A DNA stretch of 64,000 bases from Ceratotherium simum simum (GCF_000283155.1 NW_004454180.1:17683210-17747209), one strand, 5' to 3'. Positions 1 through 12,332 are shown, counted from the stretch's first letter. Program-made: numbers and translations. The notes: generated by a model not told the origin, from the sequence alone.

Positions 1-129
1 ACTAAGATACAACATAGGAGTTCATATGTGATGCTCTTAGGTGTAAAAGAACTACGTAATGTAAATTTTGCTAGCATATTAAGGAGAAAATTCTACCATA
101 TTTCCTAACATGAAAAGTCTACCTTTATG

Positions 130-385
130 TTTTTTTTTTAATATGTATTTATTTATTTAGTCAGGGGGGTCGATCAGCCCTGAGCTAACATCCATGCCAA
201 TCCTCCTCTTTTTGCTGAGGAAGACTGGCCCTGAACTAGCATCTGTGTCCATCCTGCTCCACTTTATGTGGGACGCCACCACAGCATGGCCTGACAGGCG
301 GTGCGTCAGCGTACGCCCGGGATCCGAACCCGGGTCGCCAGCAGCGGAGCGCGCGCACTTAACCGCTAAGCCACGGGGTCGGCCC
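130..385 (-). mobile_element. ERE SINE (equine tRNA-derived), near full length
   Basis: A tRNA-derived SINE lies on the minus strand, with its T-rich tail complement at the left and its GGCC-type head at the right. On the minus strand the Pol III B box reads GGTTCGGATCC (320-330) and the A-box region TGGCTTAGCGGTTA (360-373). The 3' half contains the repeated CTGAGCTAACATC phrase typical of EREs. A short flanking duplication, CCTTTAT (122-128 and 388-394), supports insertion by L1-type retrotransposition. It is well preserved, so probably of moderate to young age. The family name comes from memory of the equine repeat. Confidence 0.94.
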
Positions 386-524
386 TGCCTTTATTCTTAA
401 ATTGCTTCAATATATGATTTTTTTTTCTATTAAATTGTGAAAAAAATTGATGGGAATACCCATTGCTGGCAATTATGCTGTAAAGTGGACAGTTTTACAT
501 TTCTTCAGTCATATCCATTTTTCT

Positions 525-640
525 CAAGGTGTGTTCTGAGGAACAATTGAGTCAGAATCACATGAATATCTGTAAAAATGCAGATTCCTAAATCCCCCAG
601 GTTTTGAAATAAACAGAAACTGAATCTAAAATAACTCTGT
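525..640 (+). mobile_element. MER5A-like hAT DNA transposon fragment
   Basis: The stretch runs through a 'tgttctgaggaac', 'cagaatcac' and 'aaatgcagattcctaaa' series that resembles the start and middle of MER5A, a short non-autonomous hAT-Charlie element of mammals. The right end is degraded and lacks the usual inverted terminus. The identification rests on phrase similarity only. Confidence 0.5.
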
Positions 641-699
641 TATTAAGTAATTTTTAAAAAGAAGCCTGAAAATATGATCAGAGAACGAGTCACTATGAA

Positions 700-1262
700 T
701 AACTTTTGTACAGCCTTAAAAAAGAATGCAAAAGAATTTCTAGAAATGAAAGTTTCACTCAAATTAAAGCACAGTGGACAGATAAACATCAGATCATAGT
801 CAGTTGGAGAGAACTGGGAAAGGACTGGGAGATAGAAATAAAGAAATCATCCAGAATACAATCCAGAGAAACAAAAAAACAAGAAAAACAAAAGGTAGTT
901 GAGAGATGTGGATGCTCAAATGAGAAGGTCTAATGTACGTCTAATTGGAGTTTGAGAAGGAAATAATGGAGGATGAGGAAGACTAAATATTTTTAAGAAG
1001 TGGTTGATGAGAATTTTCCAGAATTGTTGAAAGACACTAATGTTCAGACCCAGGAAGCTCAAAGAACTTCCGGTGTAAATCTTTAAAAAATCTTCCAACA
1101 CATGTAGGTATATCACAGTGACATTGTAGAACACCAAAAGAAAATAGAAGGTTTTCAAAGCATCCCACGGAATAGAACAGATCATCTACAAAAAGGCAGC
1201 CATCTAAAAAGAGCTCATAGTAGCAACAGGATCCAGAAGACAGTGGAGAGAAAATATCAAGA
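700..1262 (+). mobile_element. old L1/HAL1-type ORF1-region remnant
   Basis: An A-rich stretch in which phrases such as 'ggaagctcaaagaactt' and 'agaacaccaaaagaaaatagaag' match the 3' part of the ORF1 region of old mammalian L1 or HAL1 elements, in the same order as in those elements. Frames are broken by stops and indels, so no product is expected. It could be the 5' continuation of the L1 3' end that follows. Confidence 0.45.
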
Positions 1263-2115
1263 TTGAGTATATTGTCTACAGAAGGTGTGGAGATACCATT
1301 TCACACCCACCAGATTCGTAAAAATATAAAGTCTGATAACACCAAGTACTGGAGAAAATATGAATCAATGGAAAGTCTCGTCACTACTGGTGGAATTGTA
1401 AACTTGTTAGGAACTGTAAACCAGTTAGGAAAAAGTTTGATGTTACCTAGTAAAGTGGAGTGTGAGCACACCCAATGACCCATCCTTTCTATTCCTAGGG
1501 GGACACTTGCCAACATGCGCCAGAAGGCATATACAAGAAAGTCCATAGCACTATTGCTGATAATAACAAAAAATATGGAAATAACCAAAATGTCCACCAA
1601 TAATACTATGGAAAATAAATTTTGGGGTTATCATATGATGGAAATCTACAACCCTGAGATGATCCACAGCTACATGCCTCAACATGAATGAATCTCAACA
1701 ATGTAAAGTGAGCAAAAGAAGTCACACACAATATACGTAGTGTGACTGCATTAACACAAAGTCCAACACCAGGCAAAAGCTTAGGAATAATAAATAACAC
1801 GTTGTTAACTCTGTGTGTGTGTCTGTGTGTGTGTGTGGTAAAAGTATAAAAACATGGAAATACACCAAGTTCAGATTAATGTTTACTTTTTAAAAGGAAG
1901 AGAAGAGAATCACAGAGGGGTTAGCAGAGGGCTTCAATTGTATCTTATCATCTCTAACATTTTATTTAAAATAATAAAACCCAAAGCAAATGTAAGAGCA
2001 TGTTATCATGTTTTAAATACAAGCTTATAATATTTTCATATTATTATTTGTAATTTTCTCCATATTTGAAATATTCCTTAACTTTAGAAATAAAGCAGAC
2101 TAATGTACATACTAT
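1263..2115 (+). mobile_element. L1 LINE 3' end (ORF2 C-terminal and 3' UTR remnant)
   Basis: The sequence follows the order of the distal ORF2 of mammalian L1: the 'ataccatttcacaccc' phrase, 'caccaagtactggaga', 'ctactggtggaattgtaaa', then the 'gtccaccaata' region and a 3' UTR. Stops and small indels break the frame, marking an ancient L1M-type copy. A short TG run (about 1814-1837) lies in its 3' UTR. Confidence 0.8.
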
Positions 2116-2124
2116 ATAAAGAGC

Positions 2125-3001
2125 TCACCAAAAAACATTATTTAGAAGAAAACAACCATCCCTCCAAAAGGGGCACAAGACTTGAATAGACACTTCACTA
2201 GAGAAGATATACGTATGGCAAACAAGCACACAACAAACTCAACATCAGTAGTTACTACGGAAATGAAAATTAAAGCTGCATGAGACACCACAGCACACCC
2301 ACTAGTAGAGCGGATAAAATTTAAGTGACCATATTAAGAATTGTCAAGGCTGTGGACCAAGCGGAACTCTCTGACATCGCTGGGGCAAGGGTACAATGAC
2401 ACAGTCTTTTTAGACATCATGTAGGTCGTTTCTTTAAAACTAAACATATAAACCGTATAACCAGCCACTCCACTCCTGGGCATTTACCAAGACGAAAGAA
2501 AGTGTATGTCCATAGAAAGACTTGCGCGCACGTGAGCATAGTGGCGTTATTTGTAATAGCTAACAACTGGAGGCAATCCAAACGTCCAGGAACATGGAGG
2601 TGGACAAACTGTGATGCAGCCGCATAACAGGACATTATTCGGGAAGAAAAAGGAATGCATTATAGACTACAGCAAGGACCACGTTCAGAACCATTATGTT
2701 GAGTGAAAGACGCCAGACGAAAAGAGTGCATGCTGAATGATTCCATTTATTTTAGGAAACGTAAATTAATGTATAGCAACCGAAAGTAGATCAGCAATTG
2801 TGAGGGGGTGGGGGGGTGGGAAGAGGGGGAATTATGAGGGAGCACGAGGAAACTTCTGGGGGTGATTCACATGTTCATTATCTCCATTGTGGTGATGGTT
2901 TTACGCATGTATACATATGTCAAAATTTATCGAATTTTACTCTATAAATACGTGCATTATTATAAACCAATTATTCCTCAATTAAGCTATTTAAAAAATA
3001 A
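2125..3001 (+). mobile_element. second L1 LINE 3' end with A-rich terminus
   Basis: A second degraded copy of the L1 ORF2 end and 3' UTR in the same orientation. It has the 'gacttgaatagacacttcac' motif, 'ccactcctgggcattta', a G-rich tract at about 2805-2830 typical of L1 3' UTRs, and ends in 'ctatttaaaaaataaac'. It directly follows the previous L1 3' end, so these are two separate insertions or a tandem rearrangement. Confidence 0.85.
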
Positions 3002-3002
3002 A

Positions 3003-3850
3003 CAAAGTGAATGGAGAAGTAGTGACTGACTAGCAGGGTAGATGGAGCCACAAGCCATAAACCTGCAGAGAATTCTGGCAAAACTGAGCAGATGCTCCAC
3101 AAAACACCAGAAAGTTCCAGGAATTTGGTGTACCAGGGACGTTGGAAGGCATAAAAGGAAGGCACTGGACTGAAGCATTTTACGAACCACCAGGGCACCT
3201 TCCCCATTCTCCAGCCAGATGCTGACCCCTCCCCACCCTGCCCTTTGCGGCAGCATCCACCTGCTGTTCCCCACCACTCAGCTCCCGGAGGAATGCAGGA
3301 AGCCCTGTCCCTGCCTTGCTATTGGTGTCTTCGTCTTTGGGGTAAAAGAAGAGCCCACTGAAGAGTTCTGGGTTCCTACCGGCACACACACGATGAGCCT
3401 GCCATGCGTGTCTCTGCAGGGCAGCCCCCAGCTGGCACAACCTACCCCTCCAACAGTCCGCTTTTTGTTAACCGTGTCTTTGACATGAGTAGACAAGGAT
3501 TTCCCAAGCATTTAAGGAAGTCTTCCAATATGAAAGAGAGAGCCAAAAGAAAGAGGGGAAGGAGGAAAGGAGAGAGGGAGAGAGGGAAGGAGGCGGTGGG
3601 TGGGAGGGAAGGGGGAGGAAAATCAAACCAGAGAAAGTAGATACTAGACAGAAAACAAACACGACCTTGGAAAAATTGTCATTAACGTCTTTCAAGAATT
3701 AACAGAAGACACTATATCCATAAATCGAGAATGGCTAGCATAAAAAAGAACAATTAAAGGTTAAGAAGGCCTCCTGGGAATTAAAATTATGATCACTGAA
3801 ATAACCTTGGACCTCGGGAAAAGAGGGTTTGGAGGAAGAGTGTGTAAGAT
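3003..3850 (+). mobile_element. possible L1/HAL1 5' UTR and ORF1 N-terminal remnant
   Basis: Phrases such as 'gacaaggatttcccaagc', 'gaagtcttccaatatgaaag' and 'gggaattaaaattatgatc' resemble the 5' part of old L1 or HAL1 ORF1. The match is patchy and the middle is a purine-rich block. No frame is intact. The placement is tentative; the segment could be partly unique sequence. Confidence 0.35.
3531..3640 (+). repeat. GA-rich (GGAGA/GGGA) low-complexity tract
   Basis: About 110 bases that are nearly all purine on the plus strand, with imperfect GGGAGA and GGAAGG units. Such tracts can adopt triplex DNA, but here it may simply derive from an A/G-rich LINE ORF1 segment. Confidence 0.8.
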
Positions 3851-5689
3851 GAGCAAAGCTGGTCCGAGCTGACCAGGATGGAGCAGGGCAGTGGGCCAGC
3901 AGAGCAGCTGAGAGTTCCAGGTGCAGAGATGTAAAATTCAGCCCACTTTTGAGTTTTTGGAGGACTTCATCCTTCACCAACTTGGGTGGAGGACATGTGT
4001 GTGGAAGGTATCCACAGAGCCACCACAAAAGATCGTTCCCTTTCTGCCCAGCCACAGGGGGCATAGGGGTCCTGACCCAGCCCGAGTCCGCTCACCTGGG
4101 CCCGGTGCATGGCTGGGTGCACCCAAGAGAGCAAGTTCTCCAGGAAGGGGGCCTCGTTATAATTCACACAAAGGATCGAAGTGGACCAGCAGGTGGCCGA
4201 GGTCAGCAAGGAGCAGCCATTTGTCCTGCAAAGGTGCCTTACAGCAGCACCTCCACCAAGTCGCAGCTCAGACCATGACAGCCACGGTGGGGACCCAGCC
4301 TGGCCCATGAGACAGTCCTTGTCCCATGGAGGAGCTCAGACATTCAACTTCTGGCTGCACTCCAGAAGTGGCAGCTGGGGCACTTTCCCCTGAAAGGCAG
4401 TCCTTCAGCAGTCGTATCTTCCACTGAGCTCTGGTCACTCAGCATCCTTCTCCCAGGCTCGTCTTCTGCGCTATCCCCCTGGCCACAGAGCCCCTCTCCC
4501 AGCCGTGGCAGCAGTGGGGGCAGCATTGTTCGAGGCCCTTTGCTCTCATCTCCCACAGAAGGACACTTGGGGGCAGTCATTCGACACTGCACCGGCTTCA
4601 GTCCTCTGTGTGTCTGCCACTCACCCTGAGAACGGAGCCCTTATCTGAGGGTTCCGGGACGCTCTGTGACAATTGTGAGTCCTACCCCCAAACGAGACCA
4701 CAGGTGATGTTGCCCGCACGCAGCCACTGGTGGTCCAGCGACGCCAAGATGCAGATTGCTCCTGGGTGGGGAGAGCTGGACAGAACCCACTGGCAGGACT
4801 CATAAATCACGGCCCTTCCTCGGACTCAGTGAGTGGGAAGAGAACTCGTGGATTTTAAGTGGATTTAGAGAAATACACACACGCAACTTTATTTCCTGTG
4901 GCTCTTCCTCTCATTTTCTTAATAATCCTGACATCCTTCCAGGAACACTTCCTCTCTTGGCGCAGGAGATGTGTGCGGTTTCTGTTATAAAATCATTAGG
5001 TCGTTAGCAAATGAGAAGAGGGGATCAAACTCTGAGAGACCAGCCCAAGTGTTTCTGGAACAGTCCTCGTTGGAGTCTGGGATTCTTCACCATCCTTGTC
5101 TGCATCTCTCTCACCATAGCCTTCTAACAAGTGGAAACAACACCCCATGGCAGGATTGTGAGTTCCTTGGACCGAAACATTAATAAACAGACAATGCTCA
5201 CAAAAGGGCAAGTTTAAGAAAGGGGGGCCCACTAATAGATGAGTAAAGTTCAAAGGAAGCCGAGGGATGAGGTCACGCGATGACTCACGAGGGCTGCAGG
5301 ACAGCCGACTTGCACAAACAAGGGGGCAGCAGAGTCAGTGGGAGGGGCTGCTGGAGTCCTCCAGCCCAGCCTGGGGACCTCTTGGAAACCCCAGCAGAGG
5401 CGGATTGCCACTGGGCCGGGACCCTGGGCTCGCTTGCACGTGAAATGCCCCCATGCCTGCTCTGTCACCCCCGATGCTGTCCTGCACTCTGAGTGGCAGC
5501 CACCCCCCGAGAAGGTATCCACTCATGACCATCACACACCCCACATGATTCCAAGTAGAGGCCCCTGCAGAGGGCGAAGCCAGTTTGGTGAAGGAGAAAC
5601 TGAGTTCTACCAAAGCTTGACATACATTTCTTCATGGTTCTGATGAAAATGTCTCAGATTCTAGCCCAAATGAAAGCTCAGAGGAAAGA

Positions 5690-5690
<1 letters not shown>
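3851..5690. other. unclassified, no gene recognised
   Basis: Moderately GC-rich single-copy-looking DNA. Open frames of up to 129 codons overlap one another in several frames on both strands, as expected by chance, and none has recognisable protein motifs. I see no SINE, LINE or LTR signature that I can name. Confidence 0.4.

Positions 5691-5727
<37 letters not shown>
5691..5727 (+). repeat. (TG)n microsatellite
   Basis: A pure TG run of about 18 repeats, followed by short TATC and ACACG interruptions. It is long enough to be length-variable between individuals. Confidence 0.97.
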
Positions 5728-5729
<2 letters not shown>

Positions 5730-6412
5730 CTATCCACATGCACACGTACGGTGTACATACACCCACAGGCTCCAGCGGGTTACGAAAGTCCTCTTCAGTG
5801 AAGAATATGGCCCTGGTTCGATGGTTCAGTAGGGCACACGCTGAAGCACACGAAGGAAGGAGCGTGTGAGCAGGTGAATTGTCCCAGGCTTTCCAAACCG
5901 TGTCTCCAGCTGGGGAAGTTCAGGCTGCTTTCCTGTTTCTTGAAAAGGAGATGCTGAAAATCGGATCCACACACACAAGTACAGTCAGACAAACTGCCGG
6001 AAGAAGCACGGGAGGCAGAGAACCACCTTGGATGCACAAGAGGAGACCTTTCCTGGAGTCAGGGAACCCTGTCGATCCTTTGCCCTGTCCACTTGACGAG
6101 CCTCGGCACTCCCTGGTCAGTGGTGTCCTCCTCCTTCCCAGGCCTCCCAGGCCCCTGCAGTGATGGTGTCAGGGCACCAGCATCTCCGGCTTCCCTGGGT
6201 TTCTCCTCCGTCAACCCTGCTCCTTTGGACAGATGATGTGCAGCTCATGGGCCGCCCTGCAGGGATGCAGTGAGCCCGAGAACCAGGCACCCGTCAGGAC
6301 AACGAAAGAATGGGCTTTCCCAGCCCCGGGGCGGGCACTGGCTCTAGGTACCTGTTACAGAGCCGTCCTGTACCTGTGGGGCTAGACCCAGTCACGTGAG
6401 GCAGCCATTGCG
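5728..6412. other. unclassified, no gene recognised
   Basis: Mixed-composition DNA with no repeat family or gene that I recognise. The longest open frame (5879-6163, plus) has no family signature. Confidence 0.35.
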
Positions 6413-6735
6413 GACACATGCGCACTCACACTCACACACTCACACGTTCACACTCGTACACTCACACATGTATACACCCTTGTACACATAGACACATAGG
6501 CACAAATATATATTCACAAACATGCACACACATACATAACGAACAAACACACATGCACACACACAAGCTCACACACATACATGCACACCCTCACACTCAT
6601 GCATACACATAACACATAGACGTACGCATGCTCACACCTGCTCACACACACACTCATCCACATGCATGCACACTCATACACTCACACACACCCATGTACA
6701 TTCACACAAACATACACACACTCATGCACACTTGG
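6413..6735 (+). repeat. imperfect CA-rich array (ACTCACAC type)
   Basis: About 320 bases built from ACAC, ACTCAC, ATGCAC and ATACAC words, with no single perfect unit. It is an old, interrupted CA microsatellite or a short-unit satellite. The Thr/His-rich open frame through it is a by-product of the repeat. Confidence 0.92.
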
Positions 6736-7904
6736 TCCTCATCGAGGACACCATCCCCCCACCACCCCATACCCCAGACCTAGCTGTCTGAGGTGGGCAC
6801 ACACCGTGACCCTGAGTCCCCTAGTTGCTGGGTTATAAGGTGCCTCCTACACCTGTTTTCAGGGACTCAGGCCTGCCCAGCGGCAGGCTGCCCCACTGTG
6901 CCCACCCCGGAGCTCCCCGAGGGCTGGCCACACACCCGCAGGAAGGGACCAGGCTGCCAGGGTCACACAACCCACTCCTCCTGAGCGGGAGTGGCACACA
7001 ACTTCCTGCCCGTCATGTCGAGATGCAGGAATCCTCAGGACCAAAGGAGCTTCAGAGCAGGTCACGCACAGCCCACATGGTCCTGCCTGGTGACCACCAA
7101 TCACTCCTTCATTGGAATTGACAGAAACAGAGCTTCCTCCCCTCGGGAATATCAGGGCTTCCTGACCCTCCCACCTCAGCTGTGACCAGCCTGATGCAAA
7201 GCCGTTCCTTTCCTGTGACCAGTTCACGCCAGAGCGGGTGTCACAGTGAGACGGTACAAGGAGTGTTTACCTTCCAGATCAGTCACTTTACTCAGATCCC
7301 CAAACACTAGGCTGGCCAGGGCTTCTGCTTCTATCAACACAGAATCACTTAAAATTAAATTATTTATCTTTATGACCAAAACATCATGCTTGTATGGCTG
7401 GTTGGAATACCAAGAGATCATCCTTGCCAGCCTCCTGTTTCACCGTAAAGCCATCCCATATGTGCAAACATCTCAGACATGGAGTGCCCTACGACCGCTT
7501 TACATAGACTGAGTGAGCACTGAGTCGCCCTACCCAGGCCTTGGGCTCTGTTTCCTCATCCAGAAACGAGTTGCGTACGCGGGTGGGCCTAGGTCCACCC
7601 GCTGCCGACGGTCTACACTGACTGTCCTGGTGCCAAGTCGGACTCCCGGCTTGAGACAGGGGTGCCCTCGGGTGTCCCCAGACTGACCCTGTCCCCTGAA
7701 CCTCAGACTCATGTGCCCAATGGTCTGCTCAGCATCTCCTCCTGGGTGTCAGACACGCCTTCGCACCAGCCACCTCAAAGACAAAACTCATCCTTCCCAC
7801 CCCGTCTCAGCTCCCGCTGGTTCAGCGGCGAGAAATTGTCTCCAGGTAACCCAGGTCTAGGCAAGAGAGAAGTTTATCTTTTCTTTTTCTTTTTTTGCCA
7901 GATC
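6736..7904. other. unclassified, no gene recognised
   Basis: GC-rich to about 7.25 kb, then A/T-richer between 7.25 and 7.45 kb, then GC-rich again. There is no recognised repeat. A 122-codon minus-strand frame (6859-7227) lacks motifs and has no clear splice context. Confidence 0.35.
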
Positions 7905-8400
7905 AGGTAATTTATTTAAAATTTTTAATTTCTTTAAGTTTTAAAATTTTGGGACTTACAGAAAAGTTGCAAAAGTAGCATGGAGATGTCTTGTACAGCT
8001 TCACCCGACTTTCCCCACTGTCAACACGTGACATAACCACAGGGCAATGATTAAAACCAAGAACTCATGTTGGTAAATTCCTGTTAACCGACCTCTAGGC
8101 TTTACCCGAATTTCAGTCTTGTTCCCACCAGTGGTCTTTTTCCAGAACATTCCAGGACCCTATGTTGCATGTCACTGTCATTTCCTAGTTCTCCTCTGAC
8201 GGGGACTGCTCCTGAGTCTGTCCTTGTCTCTTTTGGAGAACACGGTCAGGTGTTTTGTGGTCTGCCGCTCAGTTCGTGTTTATCTGATGTCCTTCCTCAT
8301 TGGATGAGGTTGTGGTGCAGGAATGGGATCCGTGTTACCGATTTTTCCTTTTGCTTTGGGCTCCGATGTGGCTCAGCATGGCCCCGTTACTGACGGGCTT
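7905..8400 (-). mobile_element. old L1-type repeat fragment
   Basis: The run 'acttacagaaaagttgcaaa', 'ccccactgtcaacacgtgac' and 'ttccaggaccctatgttgca' matches a common mammalian repeat that I place in an L1-derived 3' region in antisense orientation. A second diverged copy occurs at 38690-38985 in this window. The class assignment is from memory; orientation is less certain than repeat status. Confidence 0.55.
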
Positions 8401-9425
8401 TATTTAACACTCCTGGATAGTTTGGCATTCATTTTTGCATATTGCATTAAAATCTTACTTATCTTGACGACTGAGTTTTTGGGCCACCGTTAAATTTTGC
8501 TCTGTGGCAAGCCCCTCCCTCGCCCCCCTCAATCCCAGCCCTGTGTATTGGTGCTGCCTGGATCCCGGGGAGGGAGGGGACGTTAACAGCCACCTTTGGA
8601 GACGGTCTCCCGCGTCCCTTCCCCTCTGTTTCCATCGCTCTCAGAGTGTCACAGCTCTCCTCAGGACTCCAGTTCCCCCCTCCTGCTTCAAATGCTGAGA
8701 TGCTGCACTAAATAGAAACGCAATCCAGCAGTGGCAAGAAGTCCTTTCCCAGGGAAGAACCAGGTACACCCGAGGCCAGCCCCCCAGCAGGCACAGGCCA
8801 CTGTGACCCCAAGATTAAAGCTGGGCGAAGACTCAGGGGGCCAAGGGCACCAGGGAGGAGGGCCCAGGAGGGAACAGAGCAGGCGAGCTGCTAGGACCTT
8901 CTGTTCGTCCACGGTCACTGCAAGAATGCCGTTGGGCATTCTCGCCATTGAGGCACCGCCGTTAGGGAAGCAATAAAAGGGGAATTAAAGTCTGGATACA
9001 GGTGTGCTGCCTGCAAAGGGGCCCCGCATGGGAAGAGGCCGTGTGTGCGCCCCTCCCGCAGGTGGCTCCTGCGTGGGGTCTGTACAGAGGACCAGAGCCG
9101 CCCTGAAACCGCACATGGGTGCTCCCCAGAGCCTTCCAAGGGGTGCAAAGAGCTGGTGACACCACATAACACGGGGCATTGTTCTCCAGACTTCCACATT
9201 TCCACCCACAGACACACAATCTTTACAGCAACTGCTCAGGATCCTCTCCTCCTTCCTGCCCCTCTCACTGCGGTGGCCCCCTCCCCCACTCTTCCTCCCA
9301 TCTTCTCCAAGATCTCCTTTCTTCCTTCCAGGAGTAGCTTTAGAAATGACCAAGGAAGGTCATTTCTGAAGTAATCACTTTAGCTCCTATTCAACCGTTC
9401 TCCAATCACCCTGCCTCAGCCCTAT
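8401..9425. other. unclassified, no gene recognised
   Basis: Mixed-composition DNA. Several overlapping open frames of about 80-120 codons lie on both strands between 8.7 and 9.4 kb, none with recognisable domains. No repeat family identified. Confidence 0.35.
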
Positions 9426-9535
9426 GCTGAGCCCTCTCCCCTCTGCCTCCCCTCCTTCCCGGCTCTTCTCTCCCCAGTCTCTCTCCCTGCTCCTTCCTCT
9501 CTCCCCCTCCCCCTCCCCCTCTGTCTTCCACCATC
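9426..9535 (+). repeat. pyrimidine-rich CT/CCT tract
   Basis: About 110 bases almost entirely C and T on the plus strand, with CCCTCC, CTCTCC and CCCCCT words. It is low-complexity and able in principle to form triplex or i-motif structures. No adjacent exon is evident, so it is not called a splice polypyrimidine tract. Confidence 0.8.
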
Positions 9536-10304
9536 TCTCAGTTGCAGACTCTTCGCCCTGACTCCTTCAGCTCGTGTCTGGGAAGGACAAGAGCATGGTC
9601 CCAGTGGACACCTGGCTGACACCACCTGCACCGAGTGACGGAAGTCCACACCACATGCCCAATGACACAGGGCATGTCAGGAACATTCCTGCCAGAAGTG
9701 CTTCACCTGGCTCTAATTCTGAAGACACATCAGACAGACCTTAACTCAATAAAACAACTGCCCTGTAGTCTTCCAAATCCTCAGGGTCACGAAAGACAGG
9801 GCAAGGCTGAGGTGCTGTCCTGGCTCAAGGCTGACTACAGAGACACGACAAGGTGACACAGGACCCTGGGCTGAAGCTGGACAGGAGTGAAAATGCCCTG
9901 AAGGACATTGGGGGCATTGGAGAAATCTGAACACAGCTGCGGGCTGGATAATGTGGTGCATCGATGTTAAATTTCTGGGTGCCCCCACCATTCAAACACA
10001 CACCGTTATCCACTGATGCTCCCTGTCTGCTTCTATCGTAGATCCAGGGTCGAGAGACTCTGATGGTCCCTGTTGGCTCAGGATCCGTCCTTTGTCCACC
10101 TCATTGATGGCCGGGGGCAGGTCCCAGGGAAGAGGCAGTACACAGAGATGGGAAGGCGGATGGGCACATCCACTTCCTGTCCGGACTTGCCCCGAAAGTT
10201 AATGACCCCTCTGACAAGTAGACCTAAACCAGATTTCTGACCTCCAGGGAGCTTGAGGTATAAAGCTAATCACAAACAGATTTTAAAAAGTTAGAAGGCT
10301 GCAG
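9536..10304. other. unclassified, no gene recognised
   Basis: No named repeat and no coding signature. Open frames are under 85 codons. Confidence 0.35.
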
Positions 10305-10372
10305 ATAGTTTCTAGCACTTAGCAGTGTCTGGAACATACTAGAAATAGATGCTCGATAAGTATGAATGGCTC
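10305..10372 (+). mobile_element. MIR SINE 3' end fragment
   Basis: The words 'tagcacttagcagtgtctgg', 'aacatacta' and 'gctcgataagta' follow the MIR 3' terminus, whose consensus ends in a 'cagtgcctggcacatag' and 'gctcaataaatg' type sequence. Short and diverged, as expected for an ancient mammalian SINE. Confidence 0.6.
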
Positions 10373-10747
10373 TGAGAAACTGAAGGAATTCCAGGATGGC
10401 TATTTCAGATGGTCCACATACAGGCAGGAACCTCTCCATCCGGGAGGAACTTTTTTTTTCTCTTATGCCTTTAGGGACTGAGTCAGGTACAGTCACAAAT
10501 TGAAGCCAGGCTTCGGTATGAAAGGGACTGTGGAGACCACCTGGACACAGGGGTAAGTAACCCCTCAGTTAGCAGCACGGTCTGAGTGTGAAGTGTCCAA
10601 GTGTCCTGTTCCATCATGTTAAGGTGCCTCTTTTAAAAGACAATATTATAAACTATGTCACCCACCCACAGTAAACAATAATAAAAGTGGAGTTTAAATC
10701 AGCCGGTGTCCTCCAGCTGGGGATAAACCTATAAGGACACATGTTTA

Positions 10748-10935
10748 TGAAGTGCTACACTGTGACAGGCCCTGTTCTAAGCGCTTTGCATATTTTTACT
10801 CATTTCACTCTTACAATCACCCTAGAAGGGTCGTTATCCTCTATTACAGACGAGGAAACTGAGGCACAAGTTACTGAAGCATTGTGCCCCACGTCACTCG
10901 GCGGGGGAGCCCGGTACACAGCCCAGAGTTTGGTT
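10748..10935 (-). mobile_element. MIR SINE (core and 3' half)
   Basis: On the plus strand it reads 'ccctgttctaagcgctttgc', 'tcatttcactcttacaatca', then 'acagacgaggaaactgaggc'. This is the reverse complement of a MIR from its 3' end through its core. Divergence is moderate. Confidence 0.88.
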
Positions 10936-11589
10936 TCAAAGCATCACCTCACTGGCTCCACGTCAGAGAGGGGCTTTCACTTTCTACACCATGAGGATTA
11001 CGTAGAGGTGAGAGAGGATTCAGAAGAAACAAACCAAATTGGTTTCCTTTAGTTTTAAAATTCACATCTAATTCATCAAAGGAAGGAAATGGTATGCTAG
11101 CTTTCTTTCTTTTTTTAACTTACTGCCATACTTAAATTTCAGTTTCGAGTCTCTTTAAAAACTTCACAAAAATCCCTCATGCTTCATCAATAATTTTTAA
11201 CTGTCTAATTGAGTGGGATGAGTAGACATGTTGGTGAAGAACCTCAGCAGGTTGTCACAAATCAGGCCCACATGCTCGAAAATCGAGTGCGTTTCTGCAC
11301 CCGCGTCGTCAGAAGACGGGGCGATGGCAGGTTTCTCTCAATGCCTGAGGTCTGCCCCACGGCACAAGTTTTGCTGTGTTTTTCTTTTCCTCTTCAATAG
11401 TAAAAGCAAGTATGTGAGTTGCCCGGTTGGCATTTCCAGTCTGTCACTGTGTCAAAGGTGACCCCAAGGAGTTTCTAATGGAAATGCCAACAATTTCTTT
11501 TGGGCTCTGGCGTTTCTTGTTAGTGGTACACGGATGCTCTTCACCTCTCACTCCTCCCAGCATGCTGGGGGCACCAGGAACGGCAGAGA
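10936..11589. other. unclassified, no gene recognised
   Basis: Slightly A/T-rich DNA with several short T runs. No gene or named repeat seen. Confidence 0.35.
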
Positions 11590-11735
11590 ATTGGCTTCAG
11601 GTTCATGCAAATCTAAGTGATGCTGCAACACCCCTTCCTGGCTGTGTGTGTTCCTTTCCAAGCCTCGGCTTCTGTCTGTGAGTTGGAGCAGTAATAACAA
11701 CACCAATTTCAGAATGCCGAGGGTATCAGTGTCAG
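11590..11735 (+). mobile_element. MIR SINE, diverged
   Basis: The order 'ggcttcaggttcatgc', 'ctggctgtgtg', 'caagcctcggcttctgtctg' and 'agtaataacaacacc' mirrors the MIR series of a CTGTGTGACC-type word, CCTCAGTTTCC, and an AATAATA-type stretch. Homology is plausible but weak. Confidence 0.5.
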
Positions 11736-11889
11736 CCTGCTGTTTCTCAGCAAAGCCCTTGCCTGGGTGACCAGCAGCACAGTGGGTGAGTTGGGGGAGA
11801 GACTGGCTGTGCTCAATTATGCAGAGAAATAAGCTCCAGAGACAGAACTAAGACCAGCAGTGGGACTGGATCACGAGAGGGATTGGGGT

Positions 11890-12080
11890 CCAGTATGAAG
11901 AAGGAACTTTCTACAAACTGAAGTAGACTTACAATAGAATGGGTCTTCACAGAGGTGAGGGGCTATCTCTCCCAAGAAGTGTTAAGGTCCAGCCTGATGA
12001 GCACCTGGGGGATTTGCAGAGAGGATTCGTAGAGCAGACAAAGGGCTAAGCTGAATGACTTTCTCTGAATGGTACCTGAG
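11890..12080 (+). mobile_element. CR1/L3 LINE 3' region, left part
   Basis: The phrases 'gaaggaactttctacaaact', 'agaagtgttaaggtccagcc', 'tgatgagcacctg' and 'gcagagaggattcgtag' follow the 3' region of ancient CR1/L3 LINEs of amniotes. The expected final segment, with the 'ctaagactcctttcaa' type word, appears only after the L2 fragment, at about 12333-12370. Confidence 0.5.
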
Positions 12081-12094
12081 GTGACACAGTCCCT

Positions 12095-12332
12095 CACCCT
12101 GAGATGCTCACTACCATATCTCATGACTGTTTCCTTCATAGAATCTTACTGAAATCTGAAATCATCTTGTTTATTTACCTGATGACTTCTTTTACTGCCT
12201 CTGCCACCTAGACTATGAATTTGATGAAGGCAGGGCCCTTCGCCCTGCTGTATCTCCAGCATCTAGTCCACAGTGAGCACTGAGCATGTATTTGACAAAT
12301 GGAGAAATGAGTGAATGAATGATTTCTAAGAC
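12095..12332 (+). mobile_element. L2 LINE 3' end
   Basis: The order 'ctgaaatcatcttgtttatt', 'ctagactatgaatttgatga', 'aggcagggccctt', 'tgtatctccagcatctagt' and a 'gtgaatgaatga' end closely follows the L2 3' terminus. It appears to sit within a CR1/L3 copy whose end resumes at about 12333. Confidence 0.85.
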